NCBI GenBank assembly: GCA_028280265.1
Contig: JANQMD010000049.1
Span: 100,628 to 164,627, forward strand
Length of the DNA stretch: 64,000 nucleotides
Direction of reading: 5' to 3'
From: Flavobacteriaceae bacterium
GTDB taxonomy: Bacteria > Bacteroidota > Bacteroidia > Flavobacteriales > Flavobacteriaceae
Position 1 is the first letter of the stretch. The number at the start of each line of letters is the position of its first letter. Under the pieces are notes generated by a model. The model did no database searches and had not been told where the DNA came from. It saw only the letters and a list, made by a program, of their open reading frames with translations. Position numbers and translations under genes: made by a program. Positions 8,801 to 18,700 of the stretch are shown here, in pieces.

Positions 8801-9379
8801 TCATGATTTGTACGCTTCAATAAAATTAGACACGATCTGTTCTCCCACTTCAGTTAAGATGGATTCGGGATGAAACTGCACCGCACTGATTGCATATTCT
8901 TTGTGTCTTAACGACATGATTTTCCCTTCTTCGTCAATCGAGGTGATCTCTAATTCCTCTGGGAAATCTTCTTGGGAAGCAATCCACGAATGGTATCTTG
9001 CTGCAGGGAACTGGTTAGGTACATTTTTATAAATCGTAGCATTTGCATTGGTTACTTTCATCTCTGTCGCTACACCATGAAATACTTCTTCCATGTTGAT
9101 GATCTTTCCTCCAAATACCTCTGTGATAGCTTGTAAACCGAGGCACACTCCAAAAATGGGTTTCTTCCCAGCATACATTTTAATCACATCCTTCAAGATC
9201 CCTGCTTCCTCAGGAATTCCAGGGCCCGGAGATAGCATAATCAAATCGTAATCATTGATTTCTTCCAGTTCAATTTCGTCATTTCTATACACTGCAGGAA
9301 ATTCACCTGTAATTTTCTCAACCATATGAACCAGGTTGTAGGTAAACGAATCGTAATTGTCTATAATGAGTATTTTCAT
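8801..9379 (-). CDS. trpG: Anthranilate synthase glutamine amidotransferase subunit
   Basis: 192 residues, class I glutamine amidotransferase. Supplies ammonia to TrpE. Catalytic triad visible: Cys in PIFGVCLGLQAI, and His/Glu in VQFHPESILTE. N-terminal ILIIDNYDSFTYNLVH and LSPGPGIPEEAG are standard. Not fused to TrpD or TrpE here. Confidence 0.97.
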   Translation of the reverse strand: MKILIIDNYDSFTYNLVHMVEKITGEFPAVYRNDEIELEEINDYDLIMLSPGPGIPEEAGILKDVIKMYAGKKPIFGVCLGLQAITEVFGGKIINMEEVFHGVATEMKVTNANATIYKNVPNQFPAARYHSWIASQEDFPEELEITSIDEEGKIMSLRHKEYAISAVQFHPESILTEVGEQIVSNFIEAYKS

Positions 9380-9461
9380 TTTTTTAGTTTTAAAGTTTGA
9401 ATGTCATAAAGTCTGTAAAGTTTTATCACTTTTGACTTTAAAAACTTTTCAACTTTTATAC

Positions 9462-10871
9462 TTATATTTTTTCTGCTAAAATCAATGCTTTTTTCAAAGC
9501 CGCTAATTTGTTATTTACTTCTTGCAATTCCTTTTCTTCATCGGAATGAATAACAATTCCTGCGCCTGCTTGGTAATACAATTTGTTCTGTTTGCTTACA
9601 AAAGAGCGAATGGCAATTGCCAAATTCACAGAACCGTTCAATCCTATAATACCCACAGCTCCACCGTAAAATCCACGCGATTGGTTTTCATAAGCATCAA
9701 TCAACTCCATCGCTTTGTATTTGGGCGCACCACTTAAAGTTCCTGCCGGGAACGTATCTCCTACAATTTTCATCGGATCTCCTTTTATTTGCCCTTGCAC
9801 GGTAGAAACCAAATGAATCACATGGCTAAAAAATTGCACTTCTTTGAATACCTCTACATTGACGTTTTCTGCATGTTTGCTTAGGTCGTTTCTTGCCAAA
9901 TCAACCAACATCACGTGTTCTGCAGTTTCTTTTTTGTCTTCAGATAGAATTTTTCCCAATTTGATATCCTCTGCCATATCTCCTGTTCTGCGGAAAGTTC
10001 CTGCAATAGGATTGATGATGGCTTTTCCATCATCTACTTTGATTTGTGCTTCCGGTGAGGATCCCATCAACTTAAAACTGCCATAATCAAAGTAAAACAA
10101 ATATGGAGATGGATTGATAGAACGCAACGCTCTGTATACATTAAATTCATCTCCTTTGAATTCCTGCTGAAACTGACGTGACAGCACCAATTGAAAAACA
10201 TCTCCTCGCTTGCAATGTGACTTTGCTTTGGTGACATATTCTCTAAAGTCCTCATCGGTACAATTCGAAGATTCATTCCCAACAATTTCAAAAGCTTGTG
10301 TATTGAAGGCTTGTGCATCAATGATTGTTTCGATTTCTGAAATTCTAGATTCTGATCCTTCTTCAAGATTCTCAATCAATATCATTTCATCGTTGAAGTG
10401 ATTGATTGCAATCACAAATCGATAAAAACTATACTGCATAAAAGGAATGGCAGAAGGAGCAGGTTTGTTCTCGAATTTAATAGTTTCAAAATATTGAACA
10501 CTGTCATACGTCGTGTAGCCATACAAACCATTAAAGGATTGTAAGGACTCTTCACAATTCAAGTGAATCTGAGATGTGAATGTTGAAAAAAGCTCGTAAA
10601 AATTTCCGTCTACTTCTTCATGCATCAATTTCTTTCCATGATGATCTACTGAAAACAGATGATCCTCCACTTTCATAGAAACGATTGGCTCTATACATAG
10701 AAAAGAATAACTTTCTTCTTTACTGTGATAATCAGAACTCTCCAACAAAAGGGTATTGGGGTATCGATCTCTAAATCGCAAATACAGACCAACGGGTGTT
10801 ATTGTATCTGAAATTCGCTGTAAGCTCTTGGTATTTATGGTTATTTTTTGCACTTCTGCTATTGATTTCAA
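9462..10871 (-). CDS. trpE: Anthranilate synthase component I
   Basis: 469 residues. Converts chorismate to anthranilate with TrpG. The N-terminal LLESSDYHSK motif is the usual tryptophan feedback-inhibition site. C-terminal catalytic half shows FQLVLSRQF, GSSPEAQIKV, NPIAGTFRRTG, LVDLARNDLSKHAENV, SHVIHLVSTVQG, TFPAGTLSGAPKYKAMELID, and YQAGAGIVIHSD. First structural gene of the operon; a 14-bp terminator stem lies 16 bases before its ATG, so it is subject to attenuation (see 10888-10997). Confidence 0.97.
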   Translation of the reverse strand: MKSIAEVQKITINTKSLQRISDTITPVGLYLRFRDRYPNTLLLESSDYHSKEESYSFLCIEPIVSMKVEDHLFSVDHHGKKLMHEEVDGNFYELFSTFTSQIHLNCEESLQSFNGLYGYTTYDSVQYFETIKFENKPAPSAIPFMQYSFYRFVIAINHFNDEMILIENLEEGSESRISEIETIIDAQAFNTQAFEIVGNESSNCTDEDFREYVTKAKSHCKRGDVFQLVLSRQFQQEFKGDEFNVYRALRSINPSPYLFYFDYGSFKLMGSSPEAQIKVDDGKAIINPIAGTFRRTGDMAEDIKLGKILSEDKKETAEHVMLVDLARNDLSKHAENVNVEVFKEVQFFSHVIHLVSTVQGQIKGDPMKIVGDTFPAGTLSGAPKYKAMELIDAYENQSRGFYGGAVGIIGLNGSVNLAIAIRSFVSKQNKLYYQAGAGIVIHSDEEKELQEVNNKLAALKKALILAEKI

Positions 10872-10887
10872 TGTTTTTATTCAAATG

Positions 10888-10919
10888 AAAAAAGGCTTAT
10901 CGTGAGATAAGCCTTTTTT
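10888..10919 (-). terminator. trp attenuator terminator
   Basis: On the minus strand AAAAAAGGCTTATC-TCAC-GATAAGCCTTTTTT: a 14-bp perfect stem with a 4-base loop whose 3' arm ends in the T run. It lies between the trpL leader ORF and the trpE start, where an attenuator terminator is expected. A weak alternative pairing exists between leader GTGAGA (10943-10948) and TCTCAC in the terminator loop and stem (10902-10907). Confidence 0.85.
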
Positions 10920-10952
10920 ATATGTTACATACAAGATTGGGTTCTCACTTAT

Positions 10953-10997
10953 TTAAATAAGAGAGTTCCACCACCAAGTATTTTGTTGTCTTTGCAT
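10953..10997 (-). CDS. trpL: trp leader peptide with three consecutive Trp codons
   Basis: 14-residue ORF, ATG 10995-10997 to TAA 10953-10955, product MQRQQNTWWWNSLI. Three consecutive TGG codons 34 bases before a strong intrinsic terminator and upstream of trpE are the hallmark of ribosome-mediated attenuation: stalling at Trp codons when charged tRNA-Trp is scarce would prevent terminator formation. The stop codon falls inside a self-complementary CTTATTTAAATAAG segment. A TAAATTTG promoter box ends only 7 bases before the ATG, so the leader mRNA is nearly leaderless. Confidence 0.85.
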   Translation of the reverse strand: MQRQQNTWWWNSLI

Positions 10998-11004
10998 GAT
11001 GAAG

Positions 11005-11036
11005 CAAATTTAGAAACTGGAATTCAATGTGACAAG
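11005..11036 (-). promoter_or_regulatory. trp operon promoter (TAnnTTTG type)
   Basis: Minus-strand TAAATTTG at 11005-11012 matches the Bacteroidota -7 consensus TAnnTTTG. A CTTG (one mismatch to the -33 TTTG) lies 20 bases upstream. Transcription would start at or within a few bases of the trpL ATG. Confidence 0.65.
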
Positions 11037-11253
11037 TTTTCTTTTCATTTTTTTACGTCAATTAACAATCTGTAAGAGAATTGCATTAAATTCAAAAAAC
11101 AAATTACATATTTCACATGTTTACAATAAAAAAGTTTACATAAGTAATTAAAAGTATGTTTTTAGTTTATTTTAAAAACAATTAATCCATTCTTTGTATC
11201 AAAATTAAAACAACCTCTCGACTACGCTCGAGATAAAACTTAAAAAATAGATT
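11037..11253. other. Spacer between divergent trp promoter and asnB
   Basis: AT-rich DNA. The only recognisable elements are a possible asnB promoter (ATTCTTTG at 11189-11196, one mismatch to TAnnTTTG, with TTTA 19 bases upstream) and a short dyad CTCGACTACGCTCGAG at 11217-11232 related to the dispersed repeats. Confidence 0.4.
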
Positions 11254-12915
11254 ATGTGCGGAATTGTATGTGCGTTTGAGATCAAAGAAAGCTCTGAAAA
11301 GTTACGTCCACAAATATTAGAAATGTCTAAAAGTATTAGACACAGAGGTCCGGATTGGAGTGGTATTTACAGTGACGAAAGAGCAATTTTGGCCCATGAA
11401 AGATTGGCCATTGTAGATCCAGCTTCAGGAAAGCAACCTTTGTTTAGCAGGGATAAAAAATTGGTATTAGCCGCTAATGGCGAAATATACAATCATCAGG
11501 AATTAAGAAAGCAATTTGAAGGAACTTACGAGTTTCAAACACAATCAGACTGTGAAGTTATCCTAGCTCTTTATGAAGCGAAAGGGGATTCTTTTTTAGA
11601 TGATTTGAATGGAATTTTTGGGTTTGCCATCTACAACACGGAGACTGATGAATATTTAATTGCCAGAGATCATATGGGAATTATTCCTTTGTATCATGGT
11701 TGGGATAAAAATGGCACCTATTATGTGGCTTCTGAATTAAAAGCTTTAGAGGGGATTTGCAACAAGATTGAAGTATTTCCCCCAGGACATTATTTATCTA
11801 GCAAAGAGGGTCTCCAAAAATGGTATCAAAGAGATTGGATGGAGTACGAAGCTGTGAAAGAAAATCAGACTTCCATAGATGAATTGAGAGATGCCTTGGA
11901 AGCAGCAGTGCACAGACAATTAATGTCTGATGTTCCTTACGGAGTTCTACTGTCTGGTGGACTGGATTCGTCCATCACTTCTGCCATTGCTAAAAAATAC
12001 GCTCAAAAGAGAATCGAATCTGGCGATACACAAGAAGCTTGGTGGCCGCAATTGCATTCTTTTTCTATAGGTTTAGAAGGCTCTCCTGATTTGGCCGCTG
12101 CTAAAAAAGTGTCGGAACACATTGGTACGATTCATCATGAAATTACTTTTACAATTCAAGAAGGATTGGATGCGATTCGAGATGTAATCTATCACTTAGA
12201 AACCTATGACATTACCACTGTAAGAGCCTCAACTCCGATGTATTTAATGGCCAGAGTCATTAAATCTATGGGAATTAAAATGGTATTGTCTGGTGAAGGA
12301 GCTGACGAAATCTTTGGTGGTTACTTGTATTTCCATAAAGCACCAGATGCCGAAGAATTTCACAAAGAGACTGTAAGGAAATTGGACAAGCTCTATCAAT
12401 ACGATTGCTTACGTGCAAATAAAAGTTTAGCTGCTTGGGGTATTGAAGGTCGCGTTCCTTTCTTGGACAAAGAATTTATGGATGTTGCCATGCGCATCAA
12501 TCCTAAAGATAAAATGATTAATGGAGAGCGTATGGAAAAATGGGTATTGCGCAAAGCATTTGAAAGCTACCTGCCAGAGTCTGTGGCTTGGCGACAAAAA
12601 GAGCAATTCTCTGACGGGGTAGGCTACAGTTGGATTGATACATTAAAAGCATTGGTTGATACTTCTGTAACTGACGAACAAATGCAAAATGCCAAGCATC
12701 GTTTCCCCATACAGACTCCAAGAACCAAAGAAGAATATTATTACCGTTCTGTGTTTGAACAACATTTCCCATCTGAAACTGCCGCTCTAACTGTGCCTTC
12801 AGTTCCGTCAATTGCATGTAGCTCTCCGACTGCATTGGCGTGGGATCAAAGTTTCCAGAACGTTAACGAGCCTAGCGGACGCGCTATAAAGACAGTGCAT
12901 GAAGATGCCTACTAG
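11254..12915 (+). CDS. asnB: Asparagine synthetase B, glutamine-hydrolysing
   Basis: 553 residues, close to the 554 of E. coli AsnB. Makes asparagine from aspartate, ATP and glutamine. N-terminal nucleophile Cys2 (MCGIVCAFE), glutaminase residues RHRGPDWSG, ANGEIYNHQELR and DCEVILALYE; synthetase domain with the ATP pyrophosphatase loop VLLSGGLDSSITSAIA and SGEGADEIFGGYLYF, GIEGRVPFLDKEF. Complete with normal ends. Transcribed away from the trp operon. A TCGTCT/AGGCGA dyad followed by T runs (about 12937-12990) may terminate it. Confidence 0.97.
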   Translation: MCGIVCAFEIKESSEKLRPQILEMSKSIRHRGPDWSGIYSDERAILAHERLAIVDPASGKQPLFSRDKKLVLAANGEIYNHQELRKQFEGTYEFQTQSDCEVILALYEAKGDSFLDDLNGIFGFAIYNTETDEYLIARDHMGIIPLYHGWDKNGTYYVASELKALEGICNKIEVFPPGHYLSSKEGLQKWYQRDWMEYEAVKENQTSIDELRDALEAAVHRQLMSDVPYGVLLSGGLDSSITSAIAKKYAQKRIESGDTQEAWWPQLHSFSIGLEGSPDLAAAKKVSEHIGTIHHEITFTIQEGLDAIRDVIYHLETYDITTVRASTPMYLMARVIKSMGIKMVLSGEGADEIFGGYLYFHKAPDAEEFHKETVRKLDKLYQYDCLRANKSLAAWGIEGRVPFLDKEFMDVAMRINPKDKMINGERMEKWVLRKAFESYLPESVAWRQKEQFSDGVGYSWIDTLKALVDTSVTDEQMQNAKHRFPIQTPRTKEEYYYRSVFEQHFPSETAALTVPSVPSIACSSPTALAWDQSFQNVNEPSGRAIKTVHEDAY

Positions 12916-12936
12916 AAGTTTGTTTTAATTTTGAAA

Positions 12937-13200
12937 GAGGTCGTCTGTAGAGTAATTTATAGGCGATTTCTTTTTAGTCTTTTTTTTAGTGTAAGAGTGC
13001 TTGATTGAAAATCTGCTTGAACTTACTCCTTAGCTTATCTATACAAAGGTACTGATCGTATTATGATCTGGAGTAATACAGCCCGCTAAGCTACATATAA
13101 TTGATGTTCGCGCATCGCCTTGTCAACCTATATCAGGGACTTACATTACTATATCATTCATCATTCAAATATTGTCAATCAAAAATCTACAATCGTCAAT
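12937..13200. other. Gene-free stretch with possible asnB terminator and IS-end relic
   Basis: No credible ORF. After the possible asnB terminator, the minus strand of about 13070-13150 reads GTAAGTCCCTGATATAGGTTGAC followed by GC-richer DNA unlike its surroundings. The AGTCC(C)TGA...GTTGAC pattern resembles the end of the IS-like element at 63906, so this may be a solo IS end or relic. Weak evidence. Confidence 0.3.
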
Positions 13201-13262
13201 AACAAACACAACAATTGATCTTGATCCTATTAAAATACCAACCCAAAAACCTGATTAAAACC

Positions 13263-13292
13263 AAAAAAACTGCCTCAGTTATGAGACAGTTT
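13263..13292 (-). terminator. Terminator of tRNA-Ser
   Basis: Minus-strand 10-bp stem AACTGTCTCA-TAAC-TGAGGCAGTT (one G-T pair) followed by a T run, 11 bases after the tRNA 3' end. Confidence 0.85.
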
Positions 13293-13302
13293 CTTTCTTT
13301 TG

Positions 13303-13390
13303 CAGTGAGGAAGGGATTCGAACCCTCGATACCCTTTTGAGGTATACACACTTTCCAGGCGTGCGCCTTCGACCACTCGGCCACCTCACT
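13303..13390 (-). tRNA. tRNA-Ser(GGA)
   Basis: Class II tRNA on the minus strand. Acceptor stem AGTGAGG pairs with CCTCACT and the discriminator is G. D-arm begins TGGCCGAGTGG, anticodon loop CTGGAAA gives anticodon GGA (reads UCC/UCU), a long variable arm (TATACCTC...GGGTATC) is typical of tRNA-Ser, and the T-arm is GGGTTCGAATCCC. Full CCA is not encoded (GCA follows the acceptor). Confidence 0.95.
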
Positions 13391-13392
13391 AT

Positions 13393-13520
13393 TTATACTG
13401 AACTTGATTCAGTATCTCTTCTCTAGTCATTGCGAATGCAATGAAGCAATCTCATTATAAAAAACAGATTACTTCGCCATATGTTCCCAAATCAAGTTTG
13501 GGGCAAGCCTCGTAATGACA
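13393..13520. repeat. Dispersed repeats between rimM and tRNA-Ser
   Basis: Family-B palindrome ATACTGAACTTGATTCAGTAT at 13394-13414, right next to the tRNA 5' end, then a unit with inverted ends GTCATTGCGAATG...(13428) and ...CCTCGTAATGAC (13520). Related to the repeats in the trp operon. Confidence 0.7.
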
Positions 13521-13521
13521 T

Positions 13522-14049
13522 TTAGCTTATATACAATTCAATCAACCCTTCTGGGGTTTTAACTTGCACTTCTTTATTTTCTCGATCCACTTTCTTGATA
13601 AAATCATCAATCAGAGGAATAAAGATTTCTTTTTCTTCCCTAGCTATTTCAAACAAGGGTTGAGCAGCTGTATCATTTACATTCACAATCTTGCCTACGA
13701 TTCCAAAATTAACATCTACAACCGTAAATCCAATCACTTCATGGTAGTAAAATTTGTTTCCTTCTAATTTAGGTAACAAATCTATGGGCAAATAGATTCC
13801 AGATTTCAGAATGCTTTCTGCTTCGTCTTCTGAATTTACATCCTCAAATTTTATGCGAAGCATGGTACTTTTGCTCAAAGAACTTTTTTCAATGAAAAAT
13901 GGAACCAGATTGCCACCTAAGTCAACAAATACTGATTCCATATTTCCGTACAGTTCTGGCTCATCAGTATCTAACTTGATAACTACTTCGCCTTTAAAAC
14001 TGTGCTTTTTAACGATTTTGCCTAAATAAAAACAATCTTCTTTACGCAT
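13522..14049 (-). CDS. rimM: Ribosome maturation factor RimM
   Basis: 175 residues. Assists late 30S assembly by binding S19 and the 16S head. N-terminal CFYLGKIVKKHSFKGEVVIKL is the RimM beta-barrel signature; the PRC-barrel C-terminal half has FYYHEVIGFTVVD, LFEIA and EIFIPLIDDFI. Follows rpsP by 14 bases on the same strand, the usual rpsP-rimM pairing; trmD, often next, is absent and the operon ends in repeats. Confidence 0.96.
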   Translation of the reverse strand: MRKEDCFYLGKIVKKHSFKGEVVIKLDTDEPELYGNMESVFVDLGGNLVPFFIEKSSLSKSTMLRIKFEDVNSEDEAESILKSGIYLPIDLLPKLEGNKFYYHEVIGFTVVDVNFGIVGKIVNVNDTAAQPLFEIAREEKEIFIPLIDDFIKKVDRENKEVQVKTPEGLIELYIS

Positions 14050-14063
14050 GTTCGTAGAGAGGA

Positions 14064-14612
14064 TTATTCAGCAGCGTCTTCTTTCTTTTCTTCCTCAGCA
14101 GTCGCTTCAGTCGCTTCAGCTACAACTTCTTCTGTAGATTCCTCAGCAGCTGGTTCTTCAACCACTTCTTCTTCAACTGCTACTCTAGCATCGCTTATTG
14201 CTTTCTCAGCCTCTAAAACTTTTGCTTTCGCATCCGCTTTCGTTTTTGCTAATTTTTCTTCTTTTGCAGAAACTTTTCCAGCTTTTTCATCTAACCAAGC
14301 TTGAAATTTCTTTTCAGCCTCTTCTTCTGTTAAAGCTCCTTTTTTAACTCCTCCTGCTAAGTGGTTTTTTAACAACACTCCTTTGTACGACAAGATTGCT
14401 CTTGCTGTATCTGTTGGTTGTGCTCCATTTTGTAACCATTGCACAGAACCATCAACATCTAAATCGATTGTCGCTGGGTTTGTGTTAGGATTGTAAGTTC
14501 CTAATTTTTCTAAGAAACGCCCATCTCTTTTTGCTCTTGCATCAGCAGCAACAATCCAATAGAATGGCTTTCCTTTTTTACCGTGTCTTTGTAATCTAAT
14601 TTTTACTGGCAT
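14064..14612 (-). CDS. rpsP: 30S ribosomal protein S16 with long acidic tail
   Basis: 182 residues. Residues 1-80 are canonical S16 ([35 protein letters not shown]). The rest is a Lys/Ala then Glu/Ala/Val-rich low-complexity extension ending in an acidic run. Proteobacterial S16 is about 80 residues; extended S16 with such tails is usual in Bacteroidota. Role of the tail is unknown. Confidence 0.97.
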   Translation of the reverse strand: MPVKIRLQRHGKKGKPFYWIVAADARAKRDGRFLEKLGTYNPNTNPATIDLDVDGSVQWLQNGAQPTDTARAILSYKGVLLKNHLAGGVKKGALTEEEAEKKFQAWLDEKAGKVSAKEEKLAKTKADAKAKVLEAEKAISDARVAVEEEVVEEPAAEESTEEVVAEATEATAEEEKKEDAAE

Positions 14613-14758
14613 AACTAATTAATTTTTAAGGTTCTCGACCTTGATTATTAAAATCTTACCATCTCGTGATAAGTGGCGGCAAATGTACAAAATTCTTTTA
14701 AAAATTATCTTGTTTCTTTTATTTAAATTTTACAGAAAATCTCAATCATTCTTTTCCC

Positions 14759-14766
14759 TATTTTTG
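14759..14766 (+). promoter_or_regulatory. Promoter box of alpha/beta hydrolase gene
   Basis: TATTTTTG matches TAnnTTTG, 27 bases before the ATG at 14794. No clear -33 TTTG at the expected spacing. Confidence 0.4.
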
Positions 14767-14793
14767 TGTGACATACAGAATTTTGAAGAATAA

Positions 14794-15648
14794 ATGCTAC
14801 ATAATTTTCAATTAAAAGGAAGTGAAGATAAACCCATACTAGTGGATCTTGTATTTGAAGAGACACAATCTCAAAAACCACTGGTTGTTTTTGTTCACGG
14901 ATACAAGGGCTATAAAGATTGGGGTGTATTTGGTAAAATGGATAATGCTTTTACCAAAGAAGGTTTTGCATTATTAAAGTTTAATTTTTCTCACAACGGA
15001 GGGACCCCTGAGCAGCCGATTGATTTTCCTGATTTGGAAGCTTTTGGCGAGAATAATTACACCAAAGAACTTGACGATCTTCAAACTGTACTCGACTGGA
15101 TTACAGAAAACTCAACATACGAAAAAGAATACGAAAAAGAAATTGACACTAAGCATATCATCTTAATTGGACATTCAAGAGGGGGTGGAATCGCCACACT
15201 AACAGCGTCTAAAGATACTCGTGTAAAAAAACTTGTCACATGGGCAGCGGTAAGCACACTGAATCGGACTATGTTTCAGGAAGGACCCGAGCTAGAAAAA
15301 TGGAAGAAAGATGGCGTGATGTACATTGTAAATGGACGTACAAAACAACAAATGCCTCATTATATTCAGTTTTATCATGACTACATGAAAAATGAAGATC
15401 TACTGAATATTGAAAAGTCATGCAAAAACATAGAGATTCCACACATTATTATTCATGGAGATCAGGATGAAGCTGTTCCTTTATTTCATGCAGAGAATTT
15501 ATATCGATGGAGTACGAAAAGTATTTTGTCTGTCATTCCAGAAGCGAATCATGTGTTTGGAGCCAAACAACCTTGGACGGAAAAAGAATTTCCTGAACAC
15601 TTTCAAGATGTTCTGGATAAGACTTTAACCTTTCTGAAAGACTTATAA
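14794..15648 (+). CDS. Alpha/beta hydrolase (dienelactone hydrolase-like)
   Basis: 284 residues, no signal peptide. Alpha/beta-hydrolase fold with oxyanion motif FVHGYKGYKDWG, nucleophile elbow GHSRGGG (Ser about 128), acidic residue in HGDQDEAVP and catalytic His in PEANHVFG. Such cytosolic proteins hydrolyse esters or peptides; the substrate cannot be read from sequence. It stands alone between rpsP (divergent) and a bidirectional terminator shared with the convergent gene at 15714. Confidence 0.85.
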   Translation: MLHNFQLKGSEDKPILVDLVFEETQSQKPLVVFVHGYKGYKDWGVFGKMDNAFTKEGFALLKFNFSHNGGTPEQPIDFPDLEAFGENNYTKELDDLQTVLDWITENSTYEKEYEKEIDTKHIILIGHSRGGGIATLTASKDTRVKKLVTWAAVSTLNRTMFQEGPELEKWKKDGVMYIVNGRTKQQMPHYIQFYHDYMKNEDLLNIEKSCKNIEIPHIIIHGDQDEAVPLFHAENLYRWSTKSILSVIPEANHVFGAKQPWTEKEFPEHFQDVLDKTLTFLKDL

Positions 15649-15650
15649 AA

Positions 15651-15713
15651 GAGCTGTCTAAAAAGTAATAATTCTGTCATATTGAATTCTGAATCTTTTT
15701 AGACAGCCTCTTT
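15651..15713. terminator. Bidirectional terminator / repeat between convergent genes
   Basis: Long stem CTGTCTAAAAAG...CTTTTTAGACAG around an internal AT-rich segment, with T-rich DNA beyond on the plus strand. Starts like the element at 40790 (CTGTCTAAAAAGTAnTAA...TGTCAT), so this terminator is also a member of a repeat family. Confidence 0.75.
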
Positions 15714-18700
15714 TTATTTCAAGAATTCTTCAAAAGTTTTGAGGCTCAATTTGTCTTTGAATCTCGCTTTCTTTTTGAGTTTTTGATATTCTTTTTTTGC
15801 GTTGGCAAATCGGTCTTCTATAATAGAAAGACTTTCTAGCTCTGCATTCGATGGTTTGTCATATCCAGAAGCAATCTTACTATACAGATCAGCCATTTTT
15901 TCTCTCAATTGAGGCTCCGCAGATCCTACATAATTATCACCTGTTGTAATTACTAAAGTTTCTTTTAAAGCATTCAATCCTTTCACTAACTTTTTCTTCT
16001 TTAGCTTGGTCGCCTCCTCTAAAATTGCATCCAATTCATACACCATGTACGCCAACTCTTGTGTCATGTCATACATTTTCATGGTTGTATCATGTTTGAA
16101 TTTTCTATCAGCACTCGTAAGGCTCGATTTTGGATCGTATACCACTTCAAAAGTGTGTTCATAAGTATCTCTTCCTTTCTTCAGCACAACTTTGTATGTT
16201 CCTGCAGGGACTTTTGGAGCAGTAAATCCACCAAAACTAAAGGTCTTTCCTTTTGCTACTTTCGGCTGTTTCATGGTATAACCCCAATTCACAACATTGA
16301 TTCCCTTCGATTTTCCTGGTGATAATGTAGAGATTACATTTCCATTCATATCTTGAATTTGCATAATCATTTTACCAAAAGTATGGCGCTTTTTAAGAAA
16401 GTACTTTATCTGTGCTGCTCTACTTGGGTTGGCTCCTACAAATTCTGTTTCACCTCCAAATCCACCAGAGAATCCACCTTCTTCCCATATAATGGTTGGC
16501 TTACTCTTAAAGAAGTGAACTTTCTTAGCCATTACCTCATTGCTTAGCTCTCTTAAAGGAGAAATGTCGTCGAGAATGATAACCCCTCTACCATGGGTTC
16601 CCATAACCAGGTCATTGGTTTTCTTTTGCAAGTCTATAAAATGTACCGCTACAGAAGGCATGTTATTGGTAAACTTAAACCACTTTTCTCCTCCATCTAG
16701 TGTGATGTAAAGACCGAACTCAGTCCCTAAGAATAATAGATTTGGATTTACATAATCTTCCTGAATGTTTCTTACAAAACCAACTACGTCATCAGAAATA
16801 ATATTCTTCCATGTTTTTCCATAATCGGTAGTCTTGTATGCATAGGGTTTCATATCATTCATGGTATGACCATCGAAAACGGCATAGGCAGTTCCTTTAT
16901 CAAAGCTACTAGCCTCAATATGATAGGTCCACGTATTTTTAGGAAGATCTGGAATATTCATAGAGGTGTTTGTCCAAGTTTGCCCTCCATCTTGAGTAAC
17001 TTGCACATTCCCATCATCTGTTCCTACCCAGATTACTTTTTCATCTAATGGAGATTCTGTAATGGTAAAAATGGTGGTATGATTTTCAGCTCCAGAATTG
17101 TCCATAGAAAGTCCTCCAGAGTTCTCTTGTTGCTGCTTCTCAGGGTCATTTGTTGTTAAATCAGGAGAAATGATCTTCCATGTATTTCCCATGTCTTCTG
17201 AAACATGTAAGAATTGACTTCCCATGTAAAAACGATCTGGCTGATGCTGACTAATTGCCATAGGAGCGTTCCAGTTAAAACGAAGTTTTGGGGTTCCTTT
17301 TTGTGGCAATGGCTGTACAGTTTTTACGCGTTTGTTATCTACATCATATCTCCAAACATTCTCGGCTCCTTGCATTTCTGAATAAATAATATTCTTTGTC
17401 GGATGCTTCAACACTCTAAAACCATCTCCTCCACCGATAGAATTCCAATCACTAGCATTGATTCCTCCTGCGGAACTTGAAGGCCCGTACCAAGAACCAT
17501 TATCTTGTAGACCTCCATAAATGTTATACGGTTCTGCATCGTCCACGCTGATATGATAAAATTGCGATAACGGCAAATTTTCAACGATCTCCATCGTGGT
17601 TCCTCCGTTCCAAGATCTGTAAACGCCACCATCAGTTCCTGCATACATACGATCTGAATTGTGAATATCAAAAGCAATATCATGGATATCGCTATGCATG
17701 TTTCCTAAATTTTTAAAAGTTTTCCCTCCATCTCTAGATATAGAACCACTCAAACCTCCTTTTACAACCACATCTGCATTTTTGGGATCAATGACGATTC
17801 TTGAAAAGTAGAACGGACGCACCGTAATTCCAAAATCATTATTCAATTGTTTCCAAGTAGCTCCTGCATCATCACTTCTGTACAATCCTTTTCTTTCTTG
17901 TTTTTCAGCTTCTATAACTGTGTACAATATGTTTGGATTGGTCTCTGCAACAGCAATCGCTAGCCTCCCCAATCTTCCTTCTGGAAATCCATTGTGAATT
18001 TTATTCCAAGTTTTCCCTCCATCTGTAGATTTGTACAATGCACTCTTCTCTCCTCCCGATTCGAAGGACCAGCCCGTACGTCTGAATTCCCACATAGAAG
18101 CATATAAAGTATTAGGGTCTTTTGGATCCATTGCTAAGTCTGCACAACCAGTTCTTTGATCTGTGTACAAGATTTTTTCCCATGTAGTACCTCCATCAAC
18201 ACTTTTGTAGACACCTCTCACTTCGCTATCTCCCCACAAAGCTCCTAAAACACCTACATAAATCTCTTTTGAGTTTTTAGGGTTCACAATGATATTGGCA
18301 ATTCTTTCTGATTTATCGAAGCCTAATTTTGTCCAGTTTGCACCACCATCTGTAGATTTATACAAACCATCTCCTACCGAAACACTGTTTCTGGTCCATG
18401 TTTCTCCTGTACCTACATAAATGGTATTATCGGGATCATTCGGATCTAGTTCAACAGCACCAATAGACTGGCAGTAGTCATCAAAAATTGGGTTAAAAGT
18501 AGTCCCTCCATCATTCGATTTCCATACACCTCCACCAGCAGTTCCAGCGTAGATAATTCTGTCATTGGTAGGATGAACCTCTAGGTCGTTGATACGTCCA
18601 CTCATCAAGGCTGGACCAATGTGTCTAGCTCTCATATCTCCGAATAACTGTTTAGCAGAAATGGACGATTTTTTTTGAGCTTTTGAAGAAATTGGCAACA

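Noticed and set aside
13196..13384. 62-codon minus-strand reading frame (MAEWSKAHAWKV...)
   Set aside because: It is the translation of tRNA-Ser(GGA), a well-known spurious ORF.
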